From Calothrix membranacea FACHB-236 (lineage in GTDB: Bacteria > Cyanobacteriota > Cyanobacteriia > Cyanobacteriales > Nostocaceae): 64,000 nucleotides of DNA. The stretch spans positions 1-64,000 of the forward strand of contig NZ_JACJPX010000001.1 in assembly GCF_014696315.1 (NCBI RefSeq), written 5' to 3'. Below are positions 37,811-46,732 of the stretch, piece after piece. The notes beneath the pieces are model-generated. The model had not been told where the DNA came from. It did not search any database and was given only the letters and a program-made list of their open reading frames with translations. The translations under genes were made by a program, and so were the position numbers. Position 1 is the stretch's first letter; every line of letters begins with the position of its first letter.

Positions 37811-37841
37811 TCTACGTACTTATACATTATACCTACGTAGA
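37811..37841 (+). promoter_or_regulatory. Dyad in the phytochrome 5' leader
   Basis: TCTACGTA and TACGTAGA are perfect 8-bp inverses separated by 15 bases that include TATACATTATA. The second arm ends six bases before the ATG at 37847, so binding of a protein or RNA folding here could block transcription or initiation. Confidence 0.45.
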
Positions 37842-37846
37842 AATAC

Positions 37847-40099
37847 ATGACAGCAGCTACTGAGTACTCACGTGAATCGGAAGCAGGAACAGGCGAAGAA
37901 GGATTACTATATCGGATAACAAGTAGAATTAGGGAATCACTGGAACTTAAAGATATATTAACTACCAGTGTCGCGGAAATTCGTGCCTTTTTGGGCACAG
38001 ATAGGGTGATGGTGTATAGATTTGATAGCGACGGCAGTGGTGAAGTTGTTGCTGAATCTATACATCAACAGCGTCTACCATCACTGTTAGGTTTGCACTT
38101 CCCCGCCGATGATATTCCCCAAGAAGCACGAGATATGTTTCTCAAGGCGCGGCAGCGTTCAATTGTGAATGTAGCCAATGGGCGGATTGGACTATCACCG
38201 TTAGATAGTCCCGAAACTGGTAAATCTTTAAGAAGTGAAAATATATATTATCGAGCAGTAGACCCTTGCCATATTCAATACTTAACGGCAATGGGTGTGC
38301 AGTCTTCCCTAGTGGTGCCTATTTTACACCACGATCCCCAAGAGCAAGCAGCAAGACCTCGGCTGTGGGGATTGTTGGTATCGCACCACAGTACACCGCG
38401 ATCGGATATGAAGCAGGAACTACAAGTAGTACAGCAAGCTGCCGATCAAATATCAGTGGCGATCGCTCACAGTTCTCTTCTTAGCCAAGCTCGTGCTGAA
38501 CAACAGCGAGAAGTAGCCATTAACAGAATTACCAATCTGTTACATTCCCAACCCACAATTCAATTACAAACTGCACTAGAAGCAACAATTAATCTTTTAG
38601 GTGGGATAGGTGGCAGACTTTATCTGGAGTCAACAAAAGAGGTGTATACCTTCGGTGAGCAACCGACGGTGCCAGATGAATCAGCCAGCATAGCCATAGA
38701 AGAGCATCCTCTATGGCAAGACTGGATGAATGAGAGCAAAACAGGTAATATCTGGGCAATTACTGACTTATATAAAGAACCGCATTGGGAAGAGTTAGCT
38801 CCAGCGTTCCAATCTACTCAGATTCGGGGGATGTTAGTCATTCCTCTAAATTACCGTCAAAATTTCCTTGGGGTTTTAAGTGTTTTCCGCAAGGAAGTTG
38901 AGATAGAAATCATGTGGGCAGGACACCGGGATACCAATGAGCAGCAAAAGCTACCTCAACTTTCATTTGCAGCTTGGCTAGAGCAAAGAAAAGGACAAGC
39001 GCCGAAATGGAAGCCAGAAGAACTGACTTTAGCCCAAGCTTTAGCCGATCAATTTGCGATCGCCATCCAACAACAGCAAATGTACCAAAAGGTACAGGCG
39101 ATGAACGAGAACCTAGAAAGTTTAGTAGAAGAACGCACAGCCCAACTGCAAAAATCTTTAGAACTAACTAGGGTAGTGAAGCAAGTTTCCAACCAAATAC
39201 GTAGTAATTTGGACTACAAGCTCACCTTGCAAACTATTGTGCGGGAAGTGCGGAAACTGCTGAAAACAGATAGGGTGTTAATTTACAAGATTTTAGAGAA
39301 ATTAGAAGGTGAAGTTGTTGTTGAAGATGCAGACAATAACTTGCGTTCTATTTTAGGGATGAAAACCCCATTAGAATGCTTCCCTGAAGACTATGCTCGT
39401 CTTTACGTACGGGGAAGAGTTAGAGCCATCAACAATGTAGCTTCAGAAGATTTGGCTTCTTGTCATCGAGAGTTTTTACAGAGCCTGCAGATTAAAGCAA
39501 ATCTGATTGTACCAATAACGATGAGTAACCAATTATGGGGGTTAATCATTGCCCATGAGTGTTTTGCTCCCAGAAATTGGCAAGATGAGGAAATGGATTT
39601 ATTGCAACATCTCGCAGATGAGGCAGTAATTGCCATTCAGCAAGCACAATTATATGAAAGCAGCCGCACTGCAGAAGCTGCTGCTAAAGCCCAAACCGAA
39701 GAATTAGTACAAGCCCTACAGCAAGTCCAACAAACACAAGCACAACTGATTAAAAGCGAAAAAATGTCTAGTTTAGGGCTGTGGGCGTTAGGTATAGCAC
39801 AAGAAATCAAAAACCCCGTTAACTTCATCTACACTCAACTATCTGATATCAGTGACTACACTCATCAACTTTTAGAATTGTTGCGTCTTTATCAGTTGTA
39901 TTATCCTCAACCCAACGGTGAAATTAGTTATCAGACAGAAACAATCAATTTAGATTTTCTGATTAACCACCTACCTAAAATCCTATTATCGATGAAACTA
40001 CAGGCTGAACGCATCAACTCCATGATGTTATCTCTACGCAATTTCTCCTACTCAGATTTAGCATCAATGAAAAGCGTTAATCATCACGAAAATGTGTAA
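37847..40099 (+). CDS. Knotless phytochrome with third GAF and defective histidine kinase end
   Basis: The 750-residue photoreceptor lacks the PAS knot. GAF1 (about 20-210) has the phytochrome DIP motif (residues 89-91) and a bilin-binding Cys141-His142. A PHY-like GAF2 (about 230-410) has a tongue with WAG and PQLSF, in place of PRxSF. A coiled coil leads to GAF3 (about 440-600), which has Cys539-His540 like cyanobacteriochromes. The order resembles Nostoc All2699. The C-terminus starts a HisKA helix (KMSSLG...) but the phospho-acceptor His is Gln652, and the protein stops at residue 750 with no ATPase domain. Light sensing looks intact; autokinase activity should be absent. Confidence 0.9.
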   Translation: MTAATEYSRESEAGTGEEGLLYRITSRIRESLELKDILTTSVAEIRAFLGTDRVMVYRFDSDGSGEVVAESIHQQRLPSLLGLHFPADDIPQEARDMFLKARQRSIVNVANGRIGLSPLDSPETGKSLRSENIYYRAVDPCHIQYLTAMGVQSSLVVPILHHDPQEQAARPRLWGLLVSHHSTPRSDMKQELQVVQQAADQISVAIAHSSLLSQARAEQQREVAINRITNLLHSQPTIQLQTALEATINLLGGIGGRLYLESTKEVYTFGEQPTVPDESASIAIEEHPLWQDWMNESKTGNIWAITDLYKEPHWEELAPAFQSTQIRGMLVIPLNYRQNFLGVLSVFRKEVEIEIMWAGHRDTNEQQKLPQLSFAAWLEQRKGQAPKWKPEELTLAQALADQFAIAIQQQQMYQKVQAMNENLESLVEERTAQLQKSLELTRVVKQVSNQIRSNLDYKLTLQTIVREVRKLLKTDRVLIYKILEKLEGEVVVEDADNNLRSILGMKTPLECFPEDYARLYVRGRVRAINNVASEDLASCHREFLQSLQIKANLIVPITMSNQLWGLIIAHECFAPRNWQDEEMDLLQHLADEAVIAIQQAQLYESSRTAEAAAKAQTEELVQALQQVQQTQAQLIKSEKMSSLGLWALGIAQEIKNPVNFIYTQLSDISDYTHQLLELLRLYQLYYPQPNGEISYQTETINLDFLINHLPKILLSMKLQAERINSMMLSLRNFSYSDLASMKSVNHHENV

Positions 40100-40550
40100 G
40101 ATTGTTTGACTCGGCTAAACCACATCTACTTTGCATATCTAAATTATTTAACAATATGTGAAGTGGTCATATTAATCGCCAGATAATGCAAGTTAAATGT
40201 GGAATATTTGATAAAGTAGGCTGTGTTACGGCTATGACAGGATTTGGGAGAAAGAGACAATGAAATTTAGCCGTAACGCACCATATTTGTCGATGCCGTA
40301 CTCTCTGCTAAAGCATCTTACAATTTAAGGTTTACCTTATGAAGTATCTCTCAACAGCCCACACAGTGGATTGTGGAACTTAAAAGCAGAATAGCTTATC
40401 CTAGAATAATTTTATTTTTATTTATAAATAATACCAATTCAAATAATATTTGCGACACATCAATATATTCTAGAGGGCAAGGCAATGCCTTGCCCCTACA
40501 ATCATGTCGCATTCTTTTTTCAAATTGGTATAACCTCTCAATCTAAAATC
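40100..40550. other. Gap with MITE-like element after the phytochrome gene
   Basis: These 451 bp hold no gene and no recognisable remnant of a histidine kinase ATPase domain in any frame. The element at 40431-40531 lies at the right end. Confidence 0.65.
40431..40531. mobile_element. MITE-like element, ATACCAA family
   Basis: A 101-bp element with terminal inverted repeats ATACCAATT / AATTGGTAT, next to TA. Inside are two further nested inverted pairs: TGCGACA (40451) with TGTCGCA (40505), and arms GGGCAAGGCA and TGCCTTGCCC around a single A (40475-40495). The whole unit could fold into one long hairpin. No coding capacity. Confidence 0.8.
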
Positions 40551-41042
40551 TTAATTAGCATCTGCCTTTGGAGGAATAATTTCTAAACCATATTTTGGCG
40601 CAGATGCCATAACTTTTTCAATATCTGCTGGCGTAACTGTAGGTAAATTAGACATCTCTATTGCGGGTACACCTATTTCCATGAAAAATTTCTCTAAACC
40701 AGCTGGTGTTACCCAGCATAATAATTTTGCAGGTTGTGTACCAATGTTTGTAAATCTGTGAAGTTGCCCTTTAGGAGAATGTAGAAAAGTACCAGGCGTT
40801 GCTATCAGCATTTGTTCATTTAACTGAAATTCCAATTCACCTTCTTGAATATAAAAAGCTTCGTCTTCGTGAGTATGAATATGGGGTGGTGTCCCATTTT
40901 GAGGTTGAACAATAATTTCTACTAAGGCGTAGGCTTTACCTGTATCTTCACCCACAGCTTTAAAAGTATATAAATCTCCCAGCACCCAGTAAGCAGAACC
41001 TTGTCCTGGTGGCTGTAATATTCCTTGTAGATTGATAGTCAT
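40551..41042 (-). CDS. Cupin-domain protein
   Basis: The 163-residue protein has the two cupin motifs: TPPHIHTHEDEAFYIQEGELEF with His-His-Glu metal ligands, and PKGQLHRFTNIG with the third His. ATG 41042 is chosen because GAGGAAA sits about seven bases upstream. Cupins of this single-domain type include quercetinase-like dioxygenases and sugar-binding regulators. It is the last gene of the four-gene redox operon. Substrate unknown. Confidence 0.9.
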   Translation of the reverse strand: MTINLQGILQPPGQGSAYWVLGDLYTFKAVGEDTGKAYALVEIIVQPQNGTPPHIHTHEDEAFYIQEGELEFQLNEQMLIATPGTFLHSPKGQLHRFTNIGTQPAKLLCWVTPAGLEKFFMEIGVPAIEMSNLPTVTPADIEKVMASAPKYGLEIIPPKADAN

Positions 41043-41119
41043 TGTTATTTCCTCTTTTTGTGTTTGGTGTTCGGTGTTTGGTGCTTTCCCCATTACCAAT
41101 TACCAATTACCCAATCCCC

Positions 41120-41689
41120 TCATTCCACCGTCATTACTTCCCGTCCATATTTGAGAACTGTTGACATCCACACTAACTCGTCCATAAACCTTGACATTCG
41201 ACGAATGTATGTTGGTTTGTCAATTAAATTACCTGATTCATCAAATAGGTTTTGAACGTCGCTAAAGTTGAGGTCATAAAAAATAGTAACTAGTCCCAAC
41301 TCGCGCATCACAGGTAATAGGTTTTGAATGACTCGTGTACCGCCAAAAGGGCCTGCTGACACACCGCATAACCCGACGGCTTTGTGGATATACTCTTTGA
41401 GGCAGGTATCAAGTACGTGCTTCAGCAAGCCTGGATAACCATGATTGTATTCTGGGGCCACAATGATTAATCCATCGGCGCGTTCAATGGTGGCGGAGAA
41501 TTGAGGATCTTTGATTGATTCGCCTGCATCGTCAGTTGCGATCGCTATATTTCTAATATCTATCAGTTCGGTCTGGAGGCGATCGCGTGTGGCAACTTGT
41601 TCCACAATAAATTTAGCGACATATTCACTCTGGCGACCTTGACGCGGAGTACCAAGGATGACAGGAATAAATAAAGATGAATCCAACAT
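41120..41689 (-). CDS. NADPH-dependent FMN reductase-family protein
   Basis: Flavodoxin-fold protein of 189 residues. It has the FMN phosphate loop region ILGTPRQGRQSEYVAKF and the characteristic IVAPEYNHGYPGLLKHVLD segment, then GVSAGPFGGTRV. Related proteins reduce FMN, quinones or chromate. It lies 10 bp after the SDR gene, and so is translated from the same mRNA. Confidence 0.93.
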   Translation of the reverse strand: MLDSSLFIPVILGTPRQGRQSEYVAKFIVEQVATRDRLQTELIDIRNIAIATDDAGESIKDPQFSATIERADGLIIVAPEYNHGYPGLLKHVLDTCLKEYIHKAVGLCGVSAGPFGGTRVIQNLLPVMRELGLVTIFYDLNFSDVQNLFDESGNLIDKPTYIRRMSRFMDELVWMSTVLKYGREVMTVE

Positions 41690-41699
41690 AGTTTTTTAT

Positions 41700-42497
41700 C
41701 TACTGTTCCTGATAATTCCACAACAATCCACCATCAACAAAGAAGGTGCTACCTGTAATGTAGTTAGCATCAGCAGAAGCTAAGAATGCAACTAGAGAAG
41801 CAACATCCTGTGGTTGTCCTAAACGACCAAGGGGAATATTTTGTAAGAGCGCCCCTAGTTTTTCAGGGTTGTTTAAAAGTTTAGTATTAATCGGAGTTTC
41901 TATTGCTCCAGGCGCAACATTATTAATTGTAATGCCCAGAGAACCTAATTCCACAGCTAAGTTGCGAGTTAGCATTTTCATTCCGCCTTTACTAGCACAG
42001 TAAGCCGTAAAATTAGGAAATGGTAATTCTTCATGGACGGAACTAATATTAATAATTTTTCCTGTTCTTTTAGTTTCAATTAAATGTTTGACGAAAGTTT
42101 GCGTAGCAAAGAAAACTCCTTTTAAATTGACATTCATCACAGCATCATAATCGGCTTCTGAGACTTGCCAAAATGGTGCATGTTTTTCAATTCCGGCATT
42201 GTTTACCAAAATATCTAACTTGCCAAAATGCTGAATGCTTTCTGCAACTAATTGCCGTACTTCATCTACACTTCCTAAATCTGCTTGAACTGTGTAACCA
42301 TGAGATTGAGGACACTGAGCCATGTAACACTTACCACCAGCAGCTTCTACCTTTGCTAAAGTTTCCTCTGCTCCTTCTGGATGAGAGCGATAATTAATCA
42401 CAACATCGGCTCCTTCTTGAGCTAGACGAAGGACAATACCTTGGCCGATTCCTTGGCTACTACCAGTAACTAAGGCAACTTTTCCTGCTAATTTCAT
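41700..42497 (-). CDS. Short-chain dehydrogenase (glucose-1-dehydrogenase-like)
   Basis: Classical SDR of 265 residues. TGSSQGIGQG is the cofactor loop, NNAGIEKHAPFW follows, and the catalytic Ser-Tyr-Lys appear in NISSVHEELPFPNFTAYCASKGG. A short insert with two Cys (CYMAQCPQSHGY) before the conserved QADLG strand is longer than in usual relatives. Members oxidise sugars or reduce ketones; substrate unproven. Second gene of the DM13-SDR-FMN reductase-cupin operon. Confidence 0.93.
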   Translation of the reverse strand: MKLAGKVALVTGSSQGIGQGIVLRLAQEGADVVINYRSHPEGAEETLAKVEAAGGKCYMAQCPQSHGYTVQADLGSVDEVRQLVAESIQHFGKLDILVNNAGIEKHAPFWQVSEADYDAVMNVNLKGVFFATQTFVKHLIETKRTGKIINISSVHEELPFPNFTAYCASKGGMKMLTRNLAVELGSLGITINNVAPGAIETPINTKLLNNPEKLGALLQNIPLGRLGQPQDVASLVAFLASADANYITGSTFFVDGGLLWNYQEQ

Positions 42498-42538
42498 AAT
42501 TATTTCCTTCTCAGCAATTCTCAGTTTTTAGATAATTT

Positions 42539-43054
42539 TTAACTGCTCAAACGAGCCGCGCCAAAAGTAGCATTAAACTTCCGACACCAAATAGCTGCTG
42601 ATTTATAATCGGCTAAGTTGATGTTGTTAGGGATGGCATAAGTTTGAGCGCCACTATATTTTTGTAAAGGTGCGATAATCACATAATCATCTTTTTTTAA
42701 AGGATATGATGGTGGCTGAGTTGAACCTAAAACATTATCTGAGCGATGTAAAATTACTACTAAATCTGGGCCAGAAGTAGAAGTTTTAAAAGACTTATCT
42801 AGTTCCAGAATAGATTTGCCATTTTTGGTAGTAATACGGGCAATACCTTGAGTGGTGTGTTCACCAGAAGTAAATGCACCATATTTATTTACATTTAAAT
42901 TTTGAGAAGTTGCTGATTGGGATAAAGGCTTTACTGAAGTCGGTGTTGGGCTAACAGATGCATTTACAGTATCCTGATTCTTCGAGACGGTTCCCACACA
43001 GCTAACCATGATGAGGGAAACAGCACTAACCATTAATAAATGTTTGAATTGCAT
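42539..43054 (-). CDS. DM13-domain lipoprotein
   Basis: The 171-residue protein has an N-terminal signal ending MVSC, a probable lipidation site, and a Ser/Thr-rich linker. A DM13 domain follows: GAFTSGEHTTQGIARI, STSGPDLVVIL, GAQTYAIPNNINLADYKSAAIWC, and a final FGAARL. The conserved Cys in AIWC is present. DM13 domains have been proposed to act in redox reactions at the cell surface, which fits the reductase neighbours. It is the first gene of the operon, 41 bp before the SDR gene. Confidence 0.9.
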   Translation of the reverse strand: MQFKHLLMVSAVSLIMVSCVGTVSKNQDTVNASVSPTPTSVKPLSQSATSQNLNVNKYGAFTSGEHTTQGIARITTKNGKSILELDKSFKTSTSGPDLVVILHRSDNVLGSTQPPSYPLKKDDYVIIAPLQKYSGAQTYAIPNNINLADYKSAAIWCRKFNATFGAARLSS

Positions 43055-43385
43055 AACTTAAAATCCTGTTGCTTAACCTTTATAGTAATTATTGCTTTGT
43101 CACTCCAGATAAAAATTATGCAGAAATAAGGACTTTTATAGCTGAAGCTGAAATTTTACCCTGAAATTTCTTATGAATTTCTCAGCAAAATTTCAATTTT
43201 GAATTGTCATTGCATATTTTTAAGTTAATTTAAGCAAATATTCATAATTGTGATGTATACGCACGGCATCTATCTCTAGTAGAATTTGGCTATAAAATCC
43301 TCTGTAATCTCTACTTTTTATTGAGTAGAAGAAATTTATTCATTAATTTTTTCATTCTTTTTGATAAATTTGGTAACTTATATCC
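43055..43385. other. Divergent promoter region, AT-rich
   Basis: These 331 bp separate the DM13 operon from the sensor kinase gene. The stretch is AT-rich with repeated GAAATTT/AAATTTC motifs (43150-43205). No gene or clear operator is seen. Confidence 0.5.
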
Positions 43386-44681
43386 ATGAGCAACACCAGT
43401 AATAGCCAAATGTTGGTACAACACCAATCTTGGCAGCGTGAACGACGAATAATAGAGCTTTTATCTTCTTTAAATTATCGGACTGGTGAACTAAGCAGCT
43501 ATTTGCATAACATTGCTTGCGGAGTTAGCGAGTTAATAGCAGTTGATTGGACTGTTGTTACCTTTTGCCAAGAAGGTTTTGAAACTATTCTAGCCAGCAG
43601 TATTGACATGGCTGAAGATGCACCGCGTGTTTATGCATTACATGGTCTGCTCATTGGTACAGTAATGGACATTAAGCGGACATTAGCTGTTGAGGATGCT
43701 GTTGCTAATCCTGAATATGGCAAACCTGCACCCGGTTATCGCGCATATTTAGGCATACCTTTGCAAACTTCTGAAGGTCAAGTATTTGGGACAATTTGCT
43801 CTTTTCATCAACAAGCACGTGAATTTACATCTGATGAAATTCAAATTGTAGAACTATTTGCAGAACGTGCAGCTACGGCAATCGATCACTATCATTTATA
43901 TCAAAAACAATGTGAATTTAATCAAAAATTAGAGGCGGAAGTAGAAAAACGTACAGCAGAATTACGAGCAGCACAGGCTAAATTAGTTGAACAGGAAAGA
44001 TTAGCCGCTATTGGCGAGTTTTCATCGATTATTGTCCATGAAATTCGTAATCCCTTAACGACTATGGTTATGGGATTGAAGTATTTTAAGAAAACTATTT
44101 TAACGGAAGCTGCTCAAGAGAGATTATCTTTAGCATTGAGCGAAGCTAGTCGTTTAGAACGTCTATTGAGTGAAATTTTGCTCTACGCTAAACCTCAAGT
44201 ATTGCAACTTTGCAAATTAGATGTGAATGATTTTATTCGTGAGTTGCTGTTAACAATACAGGAAATGCCAGAAGCTTTAAACCGCGAAATTGAATTTCTC
44301 CCTGCATCTTCTGCGGTCAAAATATCCGGGGATAAAGACAAGCTGAAACAAGTTTTTATTAATATTGTTCGCAATGCTTGTGAAGCTGTTGCAGATGGAG
44401 ATGTTATCAGGTGGGAAGTAAATACTGCGCTACCTGGTGAAGTTTGTATTAATGTACATAATGATGGCAATCCCATTCCACCAGAAATTCTCTGCAAGCT
44501 TTCACAACCATTTTTCTCTACAAAATCAGAGGGTACAGGGTTGGGACTTGCTATTACTAAACGCATTGTAAATGCTCATGGTGGTAAATTATGTATTCAG
44601 TCTCAGGCATTGATTGGAACTGATGTTACTGTGCAATTGCCTGTTGTAATTAGCTGTTCTAAATTGAACTTGGAGGGCTGA
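43386..44681 (+). CDS. GAF-domain sensor histidine kinase
   Basis: Soluble two-component sensor of 431 residues. A GAF domain (about 20-170) lacks the Cys-His bilin site, so it probably binds another ligand or only dimerises. A coiled coil (175-210) leads to the H-box with His218 in IIVHEIRNPL, then the N-box NIVRNACEA near 330 and the G-boxes with GTGLGLAI. All kinase motifs are intact. No response regulator is adjacent. It lies 3.3 kb from the kinase-defective phytochrome. Confidence 0.93.
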   Translation: MSNTSNSQMLVQHQSWQRERRIIELLSSLNYRTGELSSYLHNIACGVSELIAVDWTVVTFCQEGFETILASSIDMAEDAPRVYALHGLLIGTVMDIKRTLAVEDAVANPEYGKPAPGYRAYLGIPLQTSEGQVFGTICSFHQQAREFTSDEIQIVELFAERAATAIDHYHLYQKQCEFNQKLEAEVEKRTAELRAAQAKLVEQERLAAIGEFSSIIVHEIRNPLTTMVMGLKYFKKTILTEAAQERLSLALSEASRLERLLSEILLYAKPQVLQLCKLDVNDFIRELLLTIQEMPEALNREIEFLPASSAVKISGDKDKLKQVFINIVRNACEAVADGDVIRWEVNTALPGEVCINVHNDGNPIPPEILCKLSQPFFSTKSEGTGLGLAITKRIVNAHGGKLCIQSQALIGTDVTVQLPVVISCSKLNLEG

Positions 44682-44770
44682 CAAAATGTCTAGCCAACAA
44701 GATGATAAAATATTGAATTTTAGATTTTGAATTGGGTTACCTATCTGAGATATTTAAAAAAGTTCTGTAG

Positions 44771-44797
44771 GTTGGGTTGAGTAAAGCGAAACCCAAC
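44771..44797. terminator. Hairpin at convergent gene ends
   Basis: Eight-bp arms GTTGGGTT and AACCCAAC with an 11-base loop, followed by a second repeat-like stretch GGTGCGTTGCGCTACGCGAC. It lies between two converging genes. The sequence type is a common dispersed repeat in Nostoc-like genomes, so terminator function is inferred from position. Confidence 0.5.
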
Positions 44798-44831
44798 AAT
44801 TTTGGTGCGTTGCGCTACGCGACAACACACC

Positions 44832-46595
44832 CTACATCCGACTAGATTTCAACGCAAATTCATCAAACTTAATTACCTCAGAGTCGGGTTTGCGAGTATC
44901 AAAACGATAGCTGCTAACTGTACCTGTGGCTGTATCGAAAATACTAAAAACTGTGATGTCGTTACTTGCAATATAAGGCATAGGTTTACCATCTTCTCCT
45001 AATAATGGAGCAATTGTTGGTACTATTGGCTCTAAATCGTTTGGATCGCCTGATACCACATATTCTTCTTGATATCCAGATGGGACTTCTCGCTTTCTTT
45101 CACCCCAAGCTGCACCATAAGAATTGCCAACATTCGATGTTTCTAAAAAGTGCATTCCGTTAGGACTAACAAAGCGATTCCACAAATGAGAATGCCCATA
45201 TAAAACAAATTGCACATTAGCAGTTTCTAGTAAAGGCATGACATCGCGAATGAGATAATCAGCATCTTTAGGATATTCGTAACGCACTGCTTTGATATTA
45301 CCAACATTATCTCGCTCAATTATTTGCACTGGATCTGTATAAGCTGGGACGATGTTATCACCCAAAGTATGAGGGGGATGATGAAACATCACAACTTTGT
45401 ATTTTGCTTGTTTAAATTCATTGCTATTCAGTTCTGCTTCTAGCCAATTGTACTGATCGCTACCTTTAGCAATTGGTTCATAAATTAACTGCCCATAGCC
45501 CCAATTTTCAGGATTATTTAAATCTTGGGTGATTTCGTCATATCTACCTTTATACTTGCCATTCAAGTAAGGACTCCGCCACATATTAGTGGCATAAAGT
45601 ACCACTAAACGCACATCACCAAAGGTAACAGCATAATATCGCTTTCCACCTGCTTTACTTTTTGGTAAAGTGAAAATCTCTTCGTAAGTATCGGCATTAA
45701 AAGAATTATCTTTCAAAGATTTGCCGCTATATAATCTTTGAGCTACGGCGCGGGGAATTGTATCATTAAATTCATCGTCTAAAGTTGCAGTTCTTTGGAA
45801 TCTTCCCATCACCTCATGATTGCCAATGCAGGGAAATAAGGGTGCGTGTTGAATGATTTTGCCGCCAGTATAGGAAGTTTTTACGCCATCGTGGTTCATT
45901 TCATAGTTAGCGCGGCCTTGTAATCCGGGAAAGAAAGCACCACCGCGATTATCATCAAACCATTCCGAAGCGCGATCGCTTATATTAACTAAATCACCAG
46001 CAAACCAAACTGCGTCTACTCTGCCTACTGTTTCTACCACCTTTTGCAGATTTGCTGCTGTCATCGGCTTGAGTTGATGGTCTGAGGTGAGTAAAATTTT
46101 CAATGGTGTCCCTGGTTTGGGGTTAGGTGCAAGGCTAAAAATATCGCTGCTGACACTTTCCCCATCTTCCCGCACACTCGTAATCCGATAATTCATCCGT
46201 ACACCAGGAGTTAACCCAGTTACCTCAGCCTCATGTCGCCAAATATCACGCCAAACAGGTTTTTGATAAACTTGACCATCTCCGGCTTGCTTACCGATAT
46301 GCGATCGCTGATCTTCTCTTGTGCGACTCAGTTTAATTGTACTTGCCCGGGCAGTCTGAGTGAGATTTTCTCCGTAATTGACTGTATGTTTACTACCAGC
46401 GAACTCTGTAAACCAAACTACTCGCACTGAGTTTTCAGTTGGTAGTTGCAAAAATGGATCAGTCAGCAATTGCGGTGCTGATGTCATAATTGTTTGCCCA
46501 AATGAACGCACGCTTACCAGCGTAAAGCATACAGTAAGCAGAAATAAAAGGGCTAGGGCTACCATTTTGTGATGGTGGCGGAGACTTTTGATCAT
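44832..46595 (-). CDS. Secreted purple acid phosphatase-like metallophosphoesterase
   Basis: The 587-residue protein has a hydrophobic signal or anchor at residues 10-30, an Fn3-like N-terminal domain (about 40-155), and a calcineurin-type catalytic domain with SDHQL, WFAGDLVN, CIGNHEVMG, MFHHPPHTLG and YGHSHLWNR. The first metal motif reads SDHQ in place of the usual GDxG. The start is unsettled: ATG 46595, no ribosome site, lies one base from a MITE-like element; ATG 46565 is inside. Likely a periplasmic or outer phosphatase. Confidence 0.9.
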   Translation of the reverse strand: MIKSLRHHHKMVALALLFLLTVCFTLVSVRSFGQTIMTSAPQLLTDPFLQLPTENSVRVVWFTEFAGSKHTVNYGENLTQTARASTIKLSRTREDQRSHIGKQAGDGQVYQKPVWRDIWRHEAEVTGLTPGVRMNYRITSVREDGESVSSDIFSLAPNPKPGTPLKILLTSDHQLKPMTAANLQKVVETVGRVDAVWFAGDLVNISDRASEWFDDNRGGAFFPGLQGRANYEMNHDGVKTSYTGGKIIQHAPLFPCIGNHEVMGRFQRTATLDDEFNDTIPRAVAQRLYSGKSLKDNSFNADTYEEIFTLPKSKAGGKRYYAVTFGDVRLVVLYATNMWRSPYLNGKYKGRYDEITQDLNNPENWGYGQLIYEPIAKGSDQYNWLEAELNSNEFKQAKYKVVMFHHPPHTLGDNIVPAYTDPVQIIERDNVGNIKAVRYEYPKDADYLIRDVMPLLETANVQFVLYGHSHLWNRFVSPNGMHFLETSNVGNSYGAAWGERKREVPSGYQEEYVVSGDPNDLEPIVPTIAPLLGEDGKPMPYIASNDITVFSIFDTATGTVSSYRFDTRKPDSEVIKFDEFALKSSRM

Positions 46596-46596
46596 C

Positions 46597-46702
46597 GGTA
46601 ATACCAACTCGTAATTCGTAATTTACGCCGGATATGACTCAAAAACGTTCCTGAACCCATAAAGGTTTCTAGGTTCGCTCAAAATTATGTTTTGGTATTA
46701 CC
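46597..46702. mobile_element. MITE-like element abutting the phosphatase start
   Basis: A 106-bp element with perfect 11-bp terminal inverted repeats GGTAATACCAA / TTGGTATTACC. The ends share TAATACCAA with the element at 40431. Internal GAACC/GGTTC arms (from 46652) could fold. Its left end is one base from the ATG of the leftward phosphatase gene, so any native leader has been displaced. Confidence 0.85.
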
Positions 46703-46732
46703 TATGGAATTATGAAAGTCAGATGCAAAAGC

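Larger units (their letters stand above)
37140..37846. other. Gap upstream of the phytochrome gene
   Basis: No gene is seen in 707 bp. A TTGACTC/TTGACCC tandem repeat occupies about 37341-37392, and CCCATGC/CCCTATG units about 37443-37466. Flanking ACTTACGCAA (37291) and TTGCGTAAGT (37420) form an inverted pair of about 10 bp bounding a 139-bp segment, possibly another miniature element. The end holds a dyad just before the next start codon. Confidence 0.6.

Noticed and set aside
40100-40550. Frameshifted ATPase domain of the phytochrome kinase
   Set aside because: No N-box or G-box-like sequence could be found in any frame after the stop codon, so this is truncation and not a single frameshift.
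43386-44681. Cyanobacteriochrome call for the GAF histidine kinase
   Set aside because: Its GAF domain has no Cys-His chromophore site, so bilin binding is not supported.
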